Shown here piece by piece: positions 16,602-24,910 of a stretch of DNA of 64,000 nt. Below the pieces are notes generated by a model. The model saw nothing but the letters and a program-made list of their open reading frames with translations. It was not told the DNA's origin and ran no database searches. Location of the stretch: the NCBI GenBank assembly GCA_942492825.1, contig OW818635.1, positions 558,001 through 622,000 of the forward strand, given 5' to 3'. The DNA is from GWE2-51-13 sp942492825. GTDB lineage: Bacteria; Bacillota_I; Bacilli_A; Erysipelotrichales; Erysipelotrichaceae. The number at the start of each line of letters is the position of its first letter. The first letter of the stretch is position 1. The translations under genes were made by a program, and so were the position numbers.

Positions 16602-19220
16602 TCAAGCGAGTTTTATGCGCAACGCGTCCAAGGCTTCGTCCAGCTTAGCGATGTCTTTTCCGCCGGATTGGGCGAATTCGGGACGACCGCCGCCGTTCCC
16701 TTGGGTCATCACTGCCAATTGCTTCGCCACATCGCCGGCTTTAAAGCCGCGATCTTGCGCCGTTTTACCGGCAGCGACCACGAAGACCGCTTTATCGCCG
16801 CATACGCCTGCCACAACCACCAAGCCTTCCGATACTTTCTTCTTCAGATGTTCAGCCATCGCTTTTAGACGATCCGCATCCCCATCGATCCGTACGATCA
16901 AGGCATCCATGCCTTGATAGTCTTTCACATATTTAAGTTGTTCATCCGCCGTCGCGACCGCCAACTTCAGGTTTGCGTTGCCGAGTTCTTTGCGCAGTTC
17001 GCTGACTTCCTCGACACTTAGGCGGACCCGATCTTCGATGGATACGACGGAAGTTGTCTTATAGATTTCCGCGATCGTCTTCAATTGTGTCTTATAGCCG
17101 ACAAAATCATTGTATGCGGAAAGTCCGGTCTTCGTCGTGATGCGTCGGATCCCGGAACCGATGGATTCTTCCGAGTCGATCTTAAAGACGCCGACTTCTT
17201 GCGTATTGGACACATGGCATCCGCCGCAGAGTTCCTTGGAGATGTCGCCCATCGTGACGACCCGTACGACGCTTTCGTATTTTTCGTCAAACAACGCAGT
17301 CGCACCTTCAGCTTTTGCAGCATCGATGTCCAGATAACGGATGTCGACCGGAGTGTTGGTGAAGACATAACGGTTGACCAACGCTTCGATTTGCGATAAC
17401 TGTTGATCGCTGACTTTTTCGAAATGTGTGAAGTCGAAACGCATGTAATCCGGTCCGACAAACGATCCGGCTTGGTGGATATGCGATCCGACGACTTCCT
17501 TCAGGGCACTCTGTAATAAGTGTGCGCTGGAGTGGTTGGCGGTGATCGCTTTACGCCGCGCGATATCGATTTTAAGTGTCACCATATCTCCAACATTTAG
17601 GATGCCTTCGGTGAGATGGATCGCGTGCAGGTGTTGTTTGTGCGGGGCTTTACGTACGTCAAGTACGGTCGCGCTTCCACCATCGAAAGTAATGTTTCCG
17701 GTATCCGCCACTTGTCCGCCGCTTTCCGCGTAGAACGGTGTCGTATCGAAGACCGCTTCACCATTTACATCGAGTGTTTCCACACGTTCACCTTTGACGA
17801 AGAGTTCGATGACTTTTGCGCAAACCTCAAAGGTATCATATCCAACAAATTCGCTGGGTTCGACGAAATCCATCAAGTCCTTCGATTGGGAAGCCATCGA
17901 TTCGACATCGGCACGCGCATTACGAGCCCGTTCGCGTTGTTCTTCCATATTACGTTTAAATCCATCCATGTCGATGGCATATCCTTTTTCTTCCGCGATT
18001 TCCTTGGTCAGTTCGACCGGAAATCCAAAGGTATCATAGAGTTTGAAGACCGTTTCGCCATCCAAGGTTTTCGAACTCGCTTCTTTGATCACATGCATCA
18101 GCAGGTTTTCACCGCCGGTCAAGGTTTGGTGGAAACGTTGTTCCTCGGCTTTGACCAATTTCTCGATATACGAAACTTTTTCGAGCAGATACGGATAAAA
18201 CGACTGCATATTGTCGGCGACCTTCTGTACCAAACGGTACATGAACGCTTCTTTGATGCCTAGTTTAATGCCATAGCGGACCGCACGACGTAAGATGCGC
18301 CGCAAAACATAACCACGTCCTTCGTTGGAGAAAAGAGCCCCATCCGCCAAAGCGAAGGTCACGGTGCGGATATGGTCGGCAATAACACGGTAAGCCATCT
18401 TGTATTCCCCTTCGTAAGGGAATTTCGCCATTTGTTCGCAAACATGGATCACCGGTAAAAACAAATCGGTATCGTAATTAGTATCTCCACCTTGCACGAT
18501 TGCGACCAAGCGTTCAAAACCCATGCCCGTATCGATGTTTTTCTGCGGAAGTTCTTTGTATTCGCTGCGGTCGACGCCTTCTTTTCCGTCATATTGACTA
18601 AAGACGACGTTCCAGACTTCGATGTACCGGTCGTTTTCCCGTTCTTCGAAAAACAACGCTTCCCCGATGTGTTCGGGATCATATTTCTCACCGCGATCGT
18701 AATACAGTTCGGAGTTGGGACCACAGGGTCCTTCACCGATCTGCCAATAATTCTCTTCGGATTTTAGGATATGTTTCGGATCCAGTTTGACGACTTCGGT
18801 CCAAATGCGATACGCTTCGGTATCCAAAGGATGGACCGTGATGTACATTTTCTCTTTTTCCATTCCGATATACGCTTCGGAAGTTAAAAACTCCCATGCG
18901 AATTGGATGGCTTCTTCTTTAAAGTAATCGCCGATCGAAAAATTCCCCAACATTTCGAAGAATGTGTGGTGACGCGCCGTTTTCCCGACGTTTTCGATAT
19001 CGTTGGTGCGGATCGACTTCTGGGCGTTGGTAATACGGTTGTTGGCGGGCTTGACCGAGCCGTCGAAATATTTCTTCAGCGCGGCGACTCCCGAGTTGAT
19101 CCATAACAAGGTAGGATCGTTGATCGGAACCAGACTAGCTCCCGGTTCGATCATGTGGCCTTTGGAGGCGAAATAATCCAAGAATAACTGACGGACTTCC
19201 CAACTTGCGCGATACTTCAT
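16602..19220 (-). CDS. alaS: Alanyl-tRNA synthetase
   Basis: An 872-residue class II synthetase. MKYRASWEVRQLFLDYFASKGH starts the catalytic domain; IRTNDIENVGKTARHHTFFEMLGNFS is motif 2. The editing domain contains the zinc-binding HSSAHLLQSAL and CGGCHVSN, and the C-Ala domain ends with GGGGRPEFAQSGGKD-like sequence. ATG 19220 follows AAAAAAGGAGAAATC; an open frame upstream is part of the T-box leader and not coding. Expression is controlled by the T-box RNA directly upstream. Confidence 0.98.
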   Translation of the reverse strand: MKYRASWEVRQLFLDYFASKGHMIEPGASLVPINDPTLLWINSGVAALKKYFDGSVKPANNRITNAQKSIRTNDIENVGKTARHHTFFEMLGNFSIGDYFKEEAIQFAWEFLTSEAYIGMEKEKMYITVHPLDTEAYRIWTEVVKLDPKHILKSEENYWQIGEGPCGPNSELYYDRGEKYDPEHIGEALFFEERENDRYIEVWNVVFSQYDGKEGVDRSEYKELPQKNIDTGMGFERLVAIVQGGDTNYDTDLFLPVIHVCEQMAKFPYEGEYKMAYRVIADHIRTVTFALADGALFSNEGRGYVLRRILRRAVRYGIKLGIKEAFMYRLVQKVADNMQSFYPYLLEKVSYIEKLVKAEEQRFHQTLTGGENLLMHVIKEASSKTLDGETVFKLYDTFGFPVELTKEIAEEKGYAIDMDGFKRNMEEQRERARNARADVESMASQSKDLMDFVEPSEFVGYDTFEVCAKVIELFVKGERVETLDVNGEAVFDTTPFYAESGGQVADTGNITFDGGSATVLDVRKAPHKQHLHAIHLTEGILNVGDMVTLKIDIARRKAITANHSSAHLLQSALKEVVGSHIHQAGSFVGPDYMRFDFTHFEKVSDQQLSQIEALVNRYVFTNTPVDIRYLDIDAAKAEGATALFDEKYESVVRVVTMGDISKELCGGCHVSNTQEVGVFKIDSEESIGSGIRRITTKTGLSAYNDFVGYKTQLKTIAEIYKTTSVVSIEDRVRLSVEEVSELRKELGNANLKLAVATADEQLKYVKDYQGMDALIVRIDGDADRLKAMAEHLKKKVSEGLVVVAGVCGDKAVFVVAAGKTAQDRGFKAGDVAKQLAVMTQGNGGGRPEFAQSGGKDIAKLDEALDALRIKLA

Positions 19221-19440
19221 GTTGATTTCTCCTTTTTTACACAAAAAAACGTTCCCGTACAGGAACGTTTGATACGCGGTACCATCCTGTTTCACTTGCG
19301 TGCAACTCGACGCCGTAACGTGGCGAACGTGACTTTCGGTCCTCTTCGAAGTGGCTTCGATCCTGGTTATCGGAAAACTCGCACCTTACGTTTTCTCTCT
19401 GCTGCCCAACCTTGATTTACTTTTCTTCGATTTGATTTAC
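19221..19440 (-). promoter_or_regulatory. T-box leader of alaS, alanine type
   Basis: The minus strand holds the T-box core AGGATGGTACCGCG (19288-19275), then an intrinsic terminator ACGTTCC / GGAACGT (19249-19268) with a run of U. Upstream, an AGAGAG element and GGTGCGAG fit the distal part of stem I, and a GCC triplet (19355-19353, after GAA) sits where the specifier is expected, matching alanine. Uncharged tRNA-Ala would favour the antiterminator. Confidence 0.92.
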
Positions 19441-19446
19441 CTTGCG

Positions 19447-19475
19447 ATTATAGCATATCCCTTCTATTTTGCCAA
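19447..19475 (-). promoter_or_regulatory. alaS promoter
   Basis: TTGGCA (19475-19470), 17-base spacer, TGC-TATAAT with the -10 at 19452-19447. Confidence 0.9.
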
Positions 19476-19500
19476 GTATGCCAACTCTTATCGCGGGGAC

Positions 19501-19989
19501 TTACCTTCCGGCCGCAACCAACAGTTTTTCGATGTCTTTACGCATGTCCTGCGGCGCGGTCGTCGGTAGATAACGTTTGACGACTTTACCTTCAGAGTCG
19601 ATGAGGAATTTCGCGAAGTTCCAGCCGATATCCGCCCCGACGATCGTCTTCTTTTCCTTTTTCAAGTATTGATAGAGAGGATGTGTATGTTCCCCATTGA
19701 CATCGATTTTCTCGAACATCGTAAACGAAACCCCGTAATTGCGTGTGCAGAATTCTTCGATGGCATGGCTGTCGCCCGGTTCTTGCGAGGCGAACTGGTT
19801 GCACGGGAAACCCAATATCTCAAGTCCGCGATCTTTGTATTCGCGATACAACACTTCGAGTCCTTCGAACTGCGGCGTCAATCCGCATTTGCTGGCGGTA
19901 TTGACTACGACCACGACTTTACCGGCATAGGTATCCATCTTTACTTCTTGGCCGTTGATTTTCTTGGCGCTATAATCATAAAATCCCAT
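19501..19989 (-). CDS. Glutathione peroxidase family thiol peroxidase
   Basis: A 162-residue thioredoxin-fold peroxidase. The peroxidatic cysteine lies in VNTASKCGLTPQFEGLE (Cys, not selenocysteine, about residue 35), and the conserved GFPCNQFASQEPG and WNFAKFLIDSEGKVVKRY complete the catalytic Gln and Trp set. The second cysteine in FPCNQF supports thioredoxin-dependent turnover, as is usual for bacterial GPx-like enzymes. It follows the OhrR-like regulator by three bases with AAGGAGAAA, so both are probably induced by peroxide. Confidence 0.93.
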   Translation of the reverse strand: MGFYDYSAKKINGQEVKMDTYAGKVVVVVNTASKCGLTPQFEGLEVLYREYKDRGLEILGFPCNQFASQEPGDSHAIEEFCTRNYGVSFTMFEKIDVNGEHTHPLYQYLKKEKKTIVGADIGWNFAKFLIDSEGKVVKRYLPTTAPQDMRKDIEKLLVAAGR

Positions 19990-19992
19990 GGT

Positions 19993-20445
19993 TCATTTCT
20001 CCTTTGTGACGGGAACGTCAAACAATTTTAAGCTCTCATCCAACAAACGTTTAAGTTCGATCATCGACGATGTATCTTGCTTCAACATCCCAAAAATCTG
20101 TCGCGGAATCGCGACCGCTTCGGCTTTCATATCCATTCCAGTTTTCGTGATCGTTACTTCAACGTTTCGGTCATCTTGATCACTTCGTTTCTTCGTGATC
20201 CAACCTTTTTTTATTAAGGTCTTAACGACGGGTGTCAAGGTACCGGAATCCAAATGCAACGTCGTACTCAACTCTTTGAACGCGATCGTTTCCTTCTCCC
20301 ACATCACAAGCATCACGATGTATTGGGTGTAGGTCAAATCGAATTGTTTCAAGATCGGCGTGTACGTCTTAATAATCTCTCGTGATAGAGCATAAAGCGG
20401 AAAGCATAGTTGGTTCTCTAACTTCAACGCATCCGATTCGTTCAT
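19993..20445 (-). CDS. OhrR-like MarR family peroxide sensor
   Basis: A 150-residue winged-helix repressor. The N-terminus MNESDALKLENQLCFPLYAL places a cysteine in the position of the peroxide-sensing Cys15 of Bacillus OhrR (here C14), with the downstream YTPILKQFDLTYTQYIVMLV typical of the OhrR subfamily. Helix-turn-helix residues lie in DSGTLTPVVKTLIKKGW and the wing in RSDQDDRNVEVTIT. ATG 20445 follows AAAAGGATGC. It probably represses itself and the adjacent peroxidase through an operator at 20467-20478. Confidence 0.88.
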   Translation of the reverse strand: MNESDALKLENQLCFPLYALSREIIKTYTPILKQFDLTYTQYIVMLVMWEKETIAFKELSTTLHLDSGTLTPVVKTLIKKGWITKKRSDQDDRNVEVTITKTGMDMKAEAVAIPRQIFGMLKQDTSSMIELKRLLDESLKLFDVPVTKEK

Positions 20446-20466
20446 GTCGCATCCTTTTGTTGTTTC

Positions 20467-20478
20467 CAATTTAATTTG
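20467..20478. promoter_or_regulatory. Putative OhrR operator
   Basis: CAATTTAATTTG closely resembles the OhrR core CAATT-n-AATTG. It lies just downstream of the predicted transcription start and a second CAATTG at 20482-20487 is adjacent. Confidence 0.55.
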
Positions 20479-20487
20479 ATTCAATTG

Positions 20488-20517
20488 ATTATATGGATCG
20501 TTTATGGTTTCTGTCAA
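20488..20517 (-). promoter_or_regulatory. Promoter of the OhrR-like/peroxidase operon
   Basis: Perfect TTGACA (20517-20512), 18-base spacer and TATAAT (20493-20488) on the minus strand. Confidence 0.88.
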
Positions 20518-20545
20518 GTAAAACGTCATCCGGATATGGATGACG
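20518..20545 (-). terminator. trpS terminator
   Basis: Arms ACGTCATCC (20522-20530) and GGATGACGT (20537-20545), followed on the minus strand by TTTTACTTG. It abuts the -35 of the next operon. Confidence 0.8.
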
Positions 20546-20562
20546 TCATATTTTTATTGCTT

Positions 20563-21546
20563 CTAGATGTCAGCCCCGATCTTACGTTGAACTTCCATAA
20601 GTTTCCTGCGGGCGGCGACTTGCGCTTTTTCTTTTCCTTGTTTCAATACTTCTTCGATCTTCCCTGAATCCAATATCGTACGGTACTTGGCTTGTAAATC
20701 TTCCAAAAGTTTAACCACTTCAGCGGCGACGGCTTTCTTTAGATTTCCATATCCCTGCCCCGTAAACGATTCGACCAACGCGGGAATCGGCGTTCCGTTA
20801 AGCGAAGAAAGAATCGTTAAAAGATTGGATACCCCCGGCTGATTCTCCGGATCATATTGGATAACTCCGACCATATCGGTAACGGCGGACATGATTTTCT
20901 TGCTTGCGACTTTCGGATCATCCAAAAGATAGATACATCCTTTGTTGGATCCGTCCGACTTCGACATTTTCTTGGTCGGATCGCTCAGACTCATGATGCG
21001 TGCTCCGATCTTGGGAATCAACGGTTGCGGAACTTTGAAGGTTTCGCCGTATTTATTATTGAAGCGTTCCGCGACATCACGGGTCAATTCGACATGTTGC
21101 TTTTGGTCCTCGCCGACCGGCACGAAATCGGGATCGTAAATCAGGATATCGGCCGCCATCAAGGTCGGATATGAATAGAACCCGGCCGAAAGAGCGTTCT
21201 CCCCTTTCGCGATCTTATCTTTATACTGCGTCATCCGGTTGAGTTCGCCCATGTAGGTGTTACAGCTGAGGATAAACCCCAGTTGAGCGTGTTCCATCAC
21301 GTCCGACTGCATAAAGATCGTGGCTTTTTCCGGCTTTAATCCGCACGCCAAATAGAGCGCGATCGTGTCACGTAAGTTGGTTTGTAACTCTTCGGGATCT
21401 TGGTATACCGTCAAACAATGAAGATTCGCGATAAACGCGATCATTTCATAGTCTTCCTGGTACTTCACAAACTCCTTCAGTGCGCCGATGTAGTTCCCCA
21501 AGGTCAATTGACCGCTGGGTTTGATTCCGCTTAACATTCGTTTCAT
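20563..21546 (-). CDS. trpS: Tryptophanyl-tRNA synthetase
   Basis: A 327-residue class I synthetase. The HIGH-like motif is within SGIKPSGQLTLGNYIGALKE and the KMSKS loop is PTKKMSKSDGS; the Trp-binding region includes GFILSCNTYMGELNRMTQYKDK and YPTLMAADILIYDPDFVPVGEDQKQH. ATG 21546 follows AGGAGGAAAGAAC. Transcription is governed by a T-box leader with a Trp specifier. Confidence 0.98.
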   Translation of the reverse strand: MKRMLSGIKPSGQLTLGNYIGALKEFVKYQEDYEMIAFIANLHCLTVYQDPEELQTNLRDTIALYLACGLKPEKATIFMQSDVMEHAQLGFILSCNTYMGELNRMTQYKDKIAKGENALSAGFYSYPTLMAADILIYDPDFVPVGEDQKQHVELTRDVAERFNNKYGETFKVPQPLIPKIGARIMSLSDPTKKMSKSDGSNKGCIYLLDDPKVASKKIMSAVTDMVGVIQYDPENQPGVSNLLTILSSLNGTPIPALVESFTGQGYGNLKKAVAAEVVKLLEDLQAKYRTILDSGKIEEVLKQGKEKAQVAARRKLMEVQRKIGADI

Positions 21547-21775
21547 GTTCTTTCCTCCTGAAAATAAAAAAAGTCCGATTAGGGGCGCTCTTCGCGCGGT
21601 ACCACCCGGATTGCCTTTCGGCCGCTTTTCGATAACGGTTTTACCGGAAAAAGACGTTTGCCTTTTTCGACTCCCGGATTCCACTTCGCTTTTGTCCTTT
21701 GGGTTTCTCGCACCTTCCGAAACCTCTCTGGTTACCGAAACAAAAGTTACTTTGATCCATTCGTTGTCTTTAGGG
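21547..21775 (-). promoter_or_regulatory. T-box leader of trpS, tryptophan type
   Basis: The minus strand carries the T-box core GGGTGGTACCGCG (around 21609-21595), then a GC-rich hairpin and TTTTTTTATTTT (21572-21561). Stem I features AGAGAGG and GGTGCGAG are present and a TGG triplet (21683-21681, after GAAG) is in the specifier position, matching Trp. I could not draw a perfect terminator stem by eye. Confidence 0.9.
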
Positions 21776-21777
21776 AT

Positions 21778-21806
21778 ATTTAACCACAAAGCCGTTGTGA
21801 GTGCAA
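21778..21806 (-). promoter_or_regulatory. trpS promoter
   Basis: TTGCAC (21806-21801), 17-base spacer, TTAAAT (21783-21778) with an extended TGG on the minus strand. Confidence 0.65.
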
Positions 21807-21839
21807 GTAAAGTCCGTTCCATACATGGTTGATAGATGA

Positions 21840-21996
21840 GTTTAAATAAGGCTCGATTGACATTGAAATATTCAGAATTAAACGAAACTGGCTTCCATTT
21901 CAATGATGGGTTGCGTAATGACTCATCACAAACTTTTTTCCATATTCATTTCGCAATTGCTTTAACCCTGTTCAATAATTGGTTTCGCAAAGCCGC
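21840..21996. other. Intergenic, AT-rich, no gene seen
   Basis: Lies between the trpS promoter and the end of the ABC cassette. A short hairpin AAAGCC / GGCTTT (21989-22005) overlaps the stop codon of the upstream gene and could be a weak terminator, but it lacks a proper T-run. Nothing else recognised. Confidence 0.5.
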
Positions 21997-22623
21997 TTAG
22001 GCTTTAAATCGATTAAGCTCTTTAATCTGTAACCAGAAATTGAGTATGATCAAAACAACTACCCAAAGAACGAAAACGAAAGGTTGATTAACCAAACTAA
22101 TATTTAGAAGATGAAGAATGGAGAAAGTTGGTGCAATCGTAAATACTAACGTTTGAATCAAACAAAACACAAAGGCGATCGCAGTAATCAATACCAAATC
22201 ATATCTCCGTGACAGGATATAAGTTAGACGAATAACAGTTGAGTAAACAAGTACGTGCGCAATGAAAGATATTCCCGTATACGTCCACAAACTCATCGAA
22301 GATTTCGTAGTTGAGATAAGATTTACCAGTGATTGATTTGATTGATAGATAGCATATCCTTTTTGAAGTTTCAGAATAAATAGTCCATATACCAAAACTA
22401 TCAATATGATCGCGATCCCCATAAATAAAATCATATCGATACTTTGCTTTTTGATATGCCCTCGTTGTGTAGACACATATAGATGCGCAAGTTTCTTCTG
22501 GTATTCCCCGATTACATTCAACGCAACGTAAAGAGTGAGCGTCATTGTTATTATAATGAAATGTATAATAGAGGAATATTGGCCTTCTCGACCGAATAGA
22601 TACTTATATCCACTGTCTTCCAC
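21997..22623 (-). CDS. Integral membrane protein of an ABC cassette, permease-like
   Basis: A 208-residue hydrophobic protein with about five or six predicted transmembrane stretches, for example FIIITMTLTLYVALNVIG, MILFMGIAIILIVLVYGLFI and FVFVLWVVVLIILNFWLQI. No family motif is recognised. Nine bases separate it from the larger permease gene, so it is probably the last gene of the four- or five-gene unit and may form the second half of the transporter channel. Base composition and codon choice are more AT-rich than in the flanking trpS and spx. Function inferred only from context. Confidence 0.65.
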   Translation of the reverse strand: MEDSGYKYLFGREGQYSSIIHFIIITMTLTLYVALNVIGEYQKKLAHLYVSTQRGHIKKQSIDMILFMGIAIILIVLVYGLFILKLQKGYAIYQSNQSLVNLISTTKSSMSLWTYTGISFIAHVLVYSTVIRLTYILSRRYDLVLITAIAFVFCLIQTLVFTIAPTFSILHLLNISLVNQPFVFVLWVVVLIILNFWLQIKELNRFKA

Positions 22624-22632
22624 AAAATAAGT

Positions 22633-24054
22633 CTAACCACTACCTTTTCTTTCAATCATTTTTTCTCGAATTCTCAGTAGGCTTGGATAGGGTGCCGCTT
22701 GAGTTTCCAATGCCCTATATTCGGCTTGACTTAGTTCTTTTGCTTCATTCGACATAATGATTTCATAGGCTTCATGAGCTTTTTCTATTTCAATATCAAT
22801 TCGTTCAAACGCCTTTTGATTTAGTTCACCATAATATTGACTCTCGATCCTCTCGTAATTTAACTGGCTTTGAGATTTGGTAATCGAAAAATCAACATAG
22901 CGATAGAGCGAAAACAGTAGAATGAATAGAACTAAAATAAAACCTTTGCTGAAGTACAAGGTACGTAACACCTCATGCCATGCTAAATGAATCGATTTGA
23001 TTTGATATCCTCTGCTTTTGAATTGTTTGAATCCAGTCGATAATCGAGTATACATATAACGACTAGCGAACATCGTTACAATACCCGTGATGAAAGTTGT
23101 AATTGTAAATACGAGTCCAAAATCAAGCATGATATTGGCGAATCTCACCCATCGTAAATTAGTTACCCCTTTAAAGAGATAAAAATAGAGGTTTATATAT
23201 TTCATGAAGGTGAAAGAACTTGTTACGCTTGTAAAGGAAAACAAGAAATATTCAGACAGAAGAATTAACAAAATCGCACCATAACCAAGCGCAATGTTTT
23301 TGAAAATCAGAACCAACATCAAAACAAAGAAACCAACAATAAATGTTATTATCGATTGAACTAAAAATTTCAGCAGAATCTGTTGAAAGATTGTTATGAA
23401 ATTAATGTTGAAGCGATAATCAAAAAGGCTTTGAATCGGCGCATTGAGATCGATTCCATCAAAATGAGCAAACATGATCGCAATCGATAAACATATGAAC
23501 GTAAAAATAAATAGGATAAATCCAAACGTTGATAATTTTACATAGAACAGCTTCGATAGAGAATGTTTTGTGCTCTTGTACATCCCTATCGACAGTTGAA
23601 CAATATCTTCCATGAAAAGTGCATAAATCAAGATGGATGATAATAACATCGCCAAGATTGCAAAGAACGGGCTTTCTAATGTAATGGTAGTAGCATAACT
23701 TGGCATCAATTCGAAGTCTATTTTCTGAACCTTCCGAAGAGTTTGGTTTTCCGATTCAATCATTGCGCGAACAAAAGCATCATCGAAAATAGACATGCTT
23801 AACTTAGTTTCGTTGTTTTTGATCCGTTCACGCAGATCATTCTGATAATTGTCGTACGCATTGACTTGATTTTCCAGATAGCTATTCTCATAAGTAGTCA
23901 ATGAATCAACTTGTTTAAATTCATCTCTGTAGCTTTGATTTTCCGGACCATAAAAAGTCAATGACATAAAAAGTCCGTAAGCAATCAATAAACAAATGAT
24001 TGACCAACGTATTATCGTATTTTGATAGAGACGTTTTAATTCCGACAGAAACAT
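22633..24054 (-). CDS. ABC-2-like permease subunit
   Basis: A 473-residue membrane protein beginning MFLSELKRLYQNTIIRWSII, with a first transmembrane helix, an extracellular loop of about 100 residues rich in charged side chains, then a cluster of five transmembrane helices, and a C-terminal repeat (HLAWHEVLRTLYFSKGFILVLFILLFSLY) followed by a long charged tail. This topology is like bacteriocin or lantibiotic immunity permeases and other ABC-2 proteins. Start at 24054 is one base past the ATPase stop; a longer start at 24087 would overlap it by 32 bases. Partner of the adjacent ATPase; substrate unknown. Confidence 0.75.
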   Translation of the reverse strand: MFLSELKRLYQNTIIRWSIICLLIAYGLFMSLTFYGPENQSYRDEFKQVDSLTTYENSYLENQVNAYDNYQNDLRERIKNNETKLSMSIFDDAFVRAMIESENQTLRKVQKIDFELMPSYATTITLESPFFAILAMLLSSILIYALFMEDIVQLSIGMYKSTKHSLSKLFYVKLSTFGFILFIFTFICLSIAIMFAHFDGIDLNAPIQSLFDYRFNINFITIFQQILLKFLVQSIITFIVGFFVLMLVLIFKNIALGYGAILLILLSEYFLFSFTSVTSSFTFMKYINLYFYLFKGVTNLRWVRFANIMLDFGLVFTITTFITGIVTMFASRYMYTRLSTGFKQFKSRGYQIKSIHLAWHEVLRTLYFSKGFILVLFILLFSLYRYVDFSITKSQSQLNYERIESQYYGELNQKAFERIDIEIEKAHEAYEIIMSNEAKELSQAEYRALETQAAPYPSLLRIREKMIERKGSG

Positions 24055-24055
24055 A

Positions 24056-24910
24056 TCAATCCAACCAATCCAAATAGACGTCATCAAGTGATGTGCTAAC
24101 TTTGTTATCGAAAGTAAACTTCGAAATAAATCGGGTTTTTATCAAATTATGGATTCGGATTTGATTTACGATTTTTAGTTCTGGATCTTTTTGTCTAAGA
24201 TCATCGATCGTTTCAAACGATTCATATACATGAGTCTTGTCAATCAAATCCGCTTGCGAGCTCATGGTAAGAATTCGTCCGTTTTTCATAATCATTATCT
24301 CATTAGCGATCCACTCAACATCAGAGATGACATGGGTCGCTAAGATAACGATTTTATGCTCTGAGATGCGAGCAATCAGTTCACGAAAAGATCGACGTTC
24401 GACCGGATCCAACCCTGCGGTCGGTTCATCTAACAGTAAGATTTCCGGATCGTTTAACAGTGCTTGTCCAATTAAAAGCCGTTGCTTCATTCCGCCGGAA
24501 AGAGTTGATAGAGCTCTCTTCCGAAACTTCAGCAAATTAACTTCATTTAATATCGATTCAATTTTGGCGGCTGCATCTTTGCGTGTCATTGATTTCAAAC
24601 TTGCCATGTAATACAAAAAGGATTCAACGCTTAGGTATGTCGGAAGTTGCTGCTGCTGAGGCATGTAACCTAAGCGTGTTCTGTAGTTTGTTTTGTCATC
24701 ATTAACCAGCACTTGATTGTATCGAAACTCACCGGAGTCCGCATCAAGTACAGTTGCTAAAATATTCAACAATGTTGTCTTCCCCGCCCCATTATGCCCT
24801 AATAATGCATAAATACCTGGATGCAAAGAGAAATTTATTTTATCCAAAGCATGGACTTCCCCATAACTTTTCGACAAGTTCGTAACAGTTAATAATTTCT
24901 CGTTATCCAT
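24056..24910 (-). CDS. ABC transporter ATP-binding protein
   Basis: A 284-residue nucleotide-binding subunit. Walker A is LLGHNGAGKTTLLNIL (about residues 36-51), the Q-loop lies in LGYMPQQQQLP, the signature is LSTLSGGMKQRLLIGQAL, and Walker B is PEILLLDEPTAGLDPVE, with the switch His in ILATHVISD. It is of the type found in ABC-2 exporters and LanF-like immunity systems. The C-terminal 70 residues are a divergent extension. The ATG overlaps the upstream lipoprotein gene by eight bases. Confidence 0.92.
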   Translation of the reverse strand: MDNEKLLTVTNLSKSYGEVHALDKINFSLHPGIYALLGHNGAGKTTLLNILATVLDADSGEFRYNQVLVNDDKTNYRTRLGYMPQQQQLPTYLSVESFLYYMASLKSMTRKDAAAKIESILNEVNLLKFRKRALSTLSGGMKQRLLIGQALLNDPEILLLDEPTAGLDPVERRSFRELIARISEHKIVILATHVISDVEWIANEIMIMKNGRILTMSSQADLIDKTHVYESFETIDDLRQKDPELKIVNQIRIHNLIKTRFISKFTFDNKVSTSLDDVYLDWLD

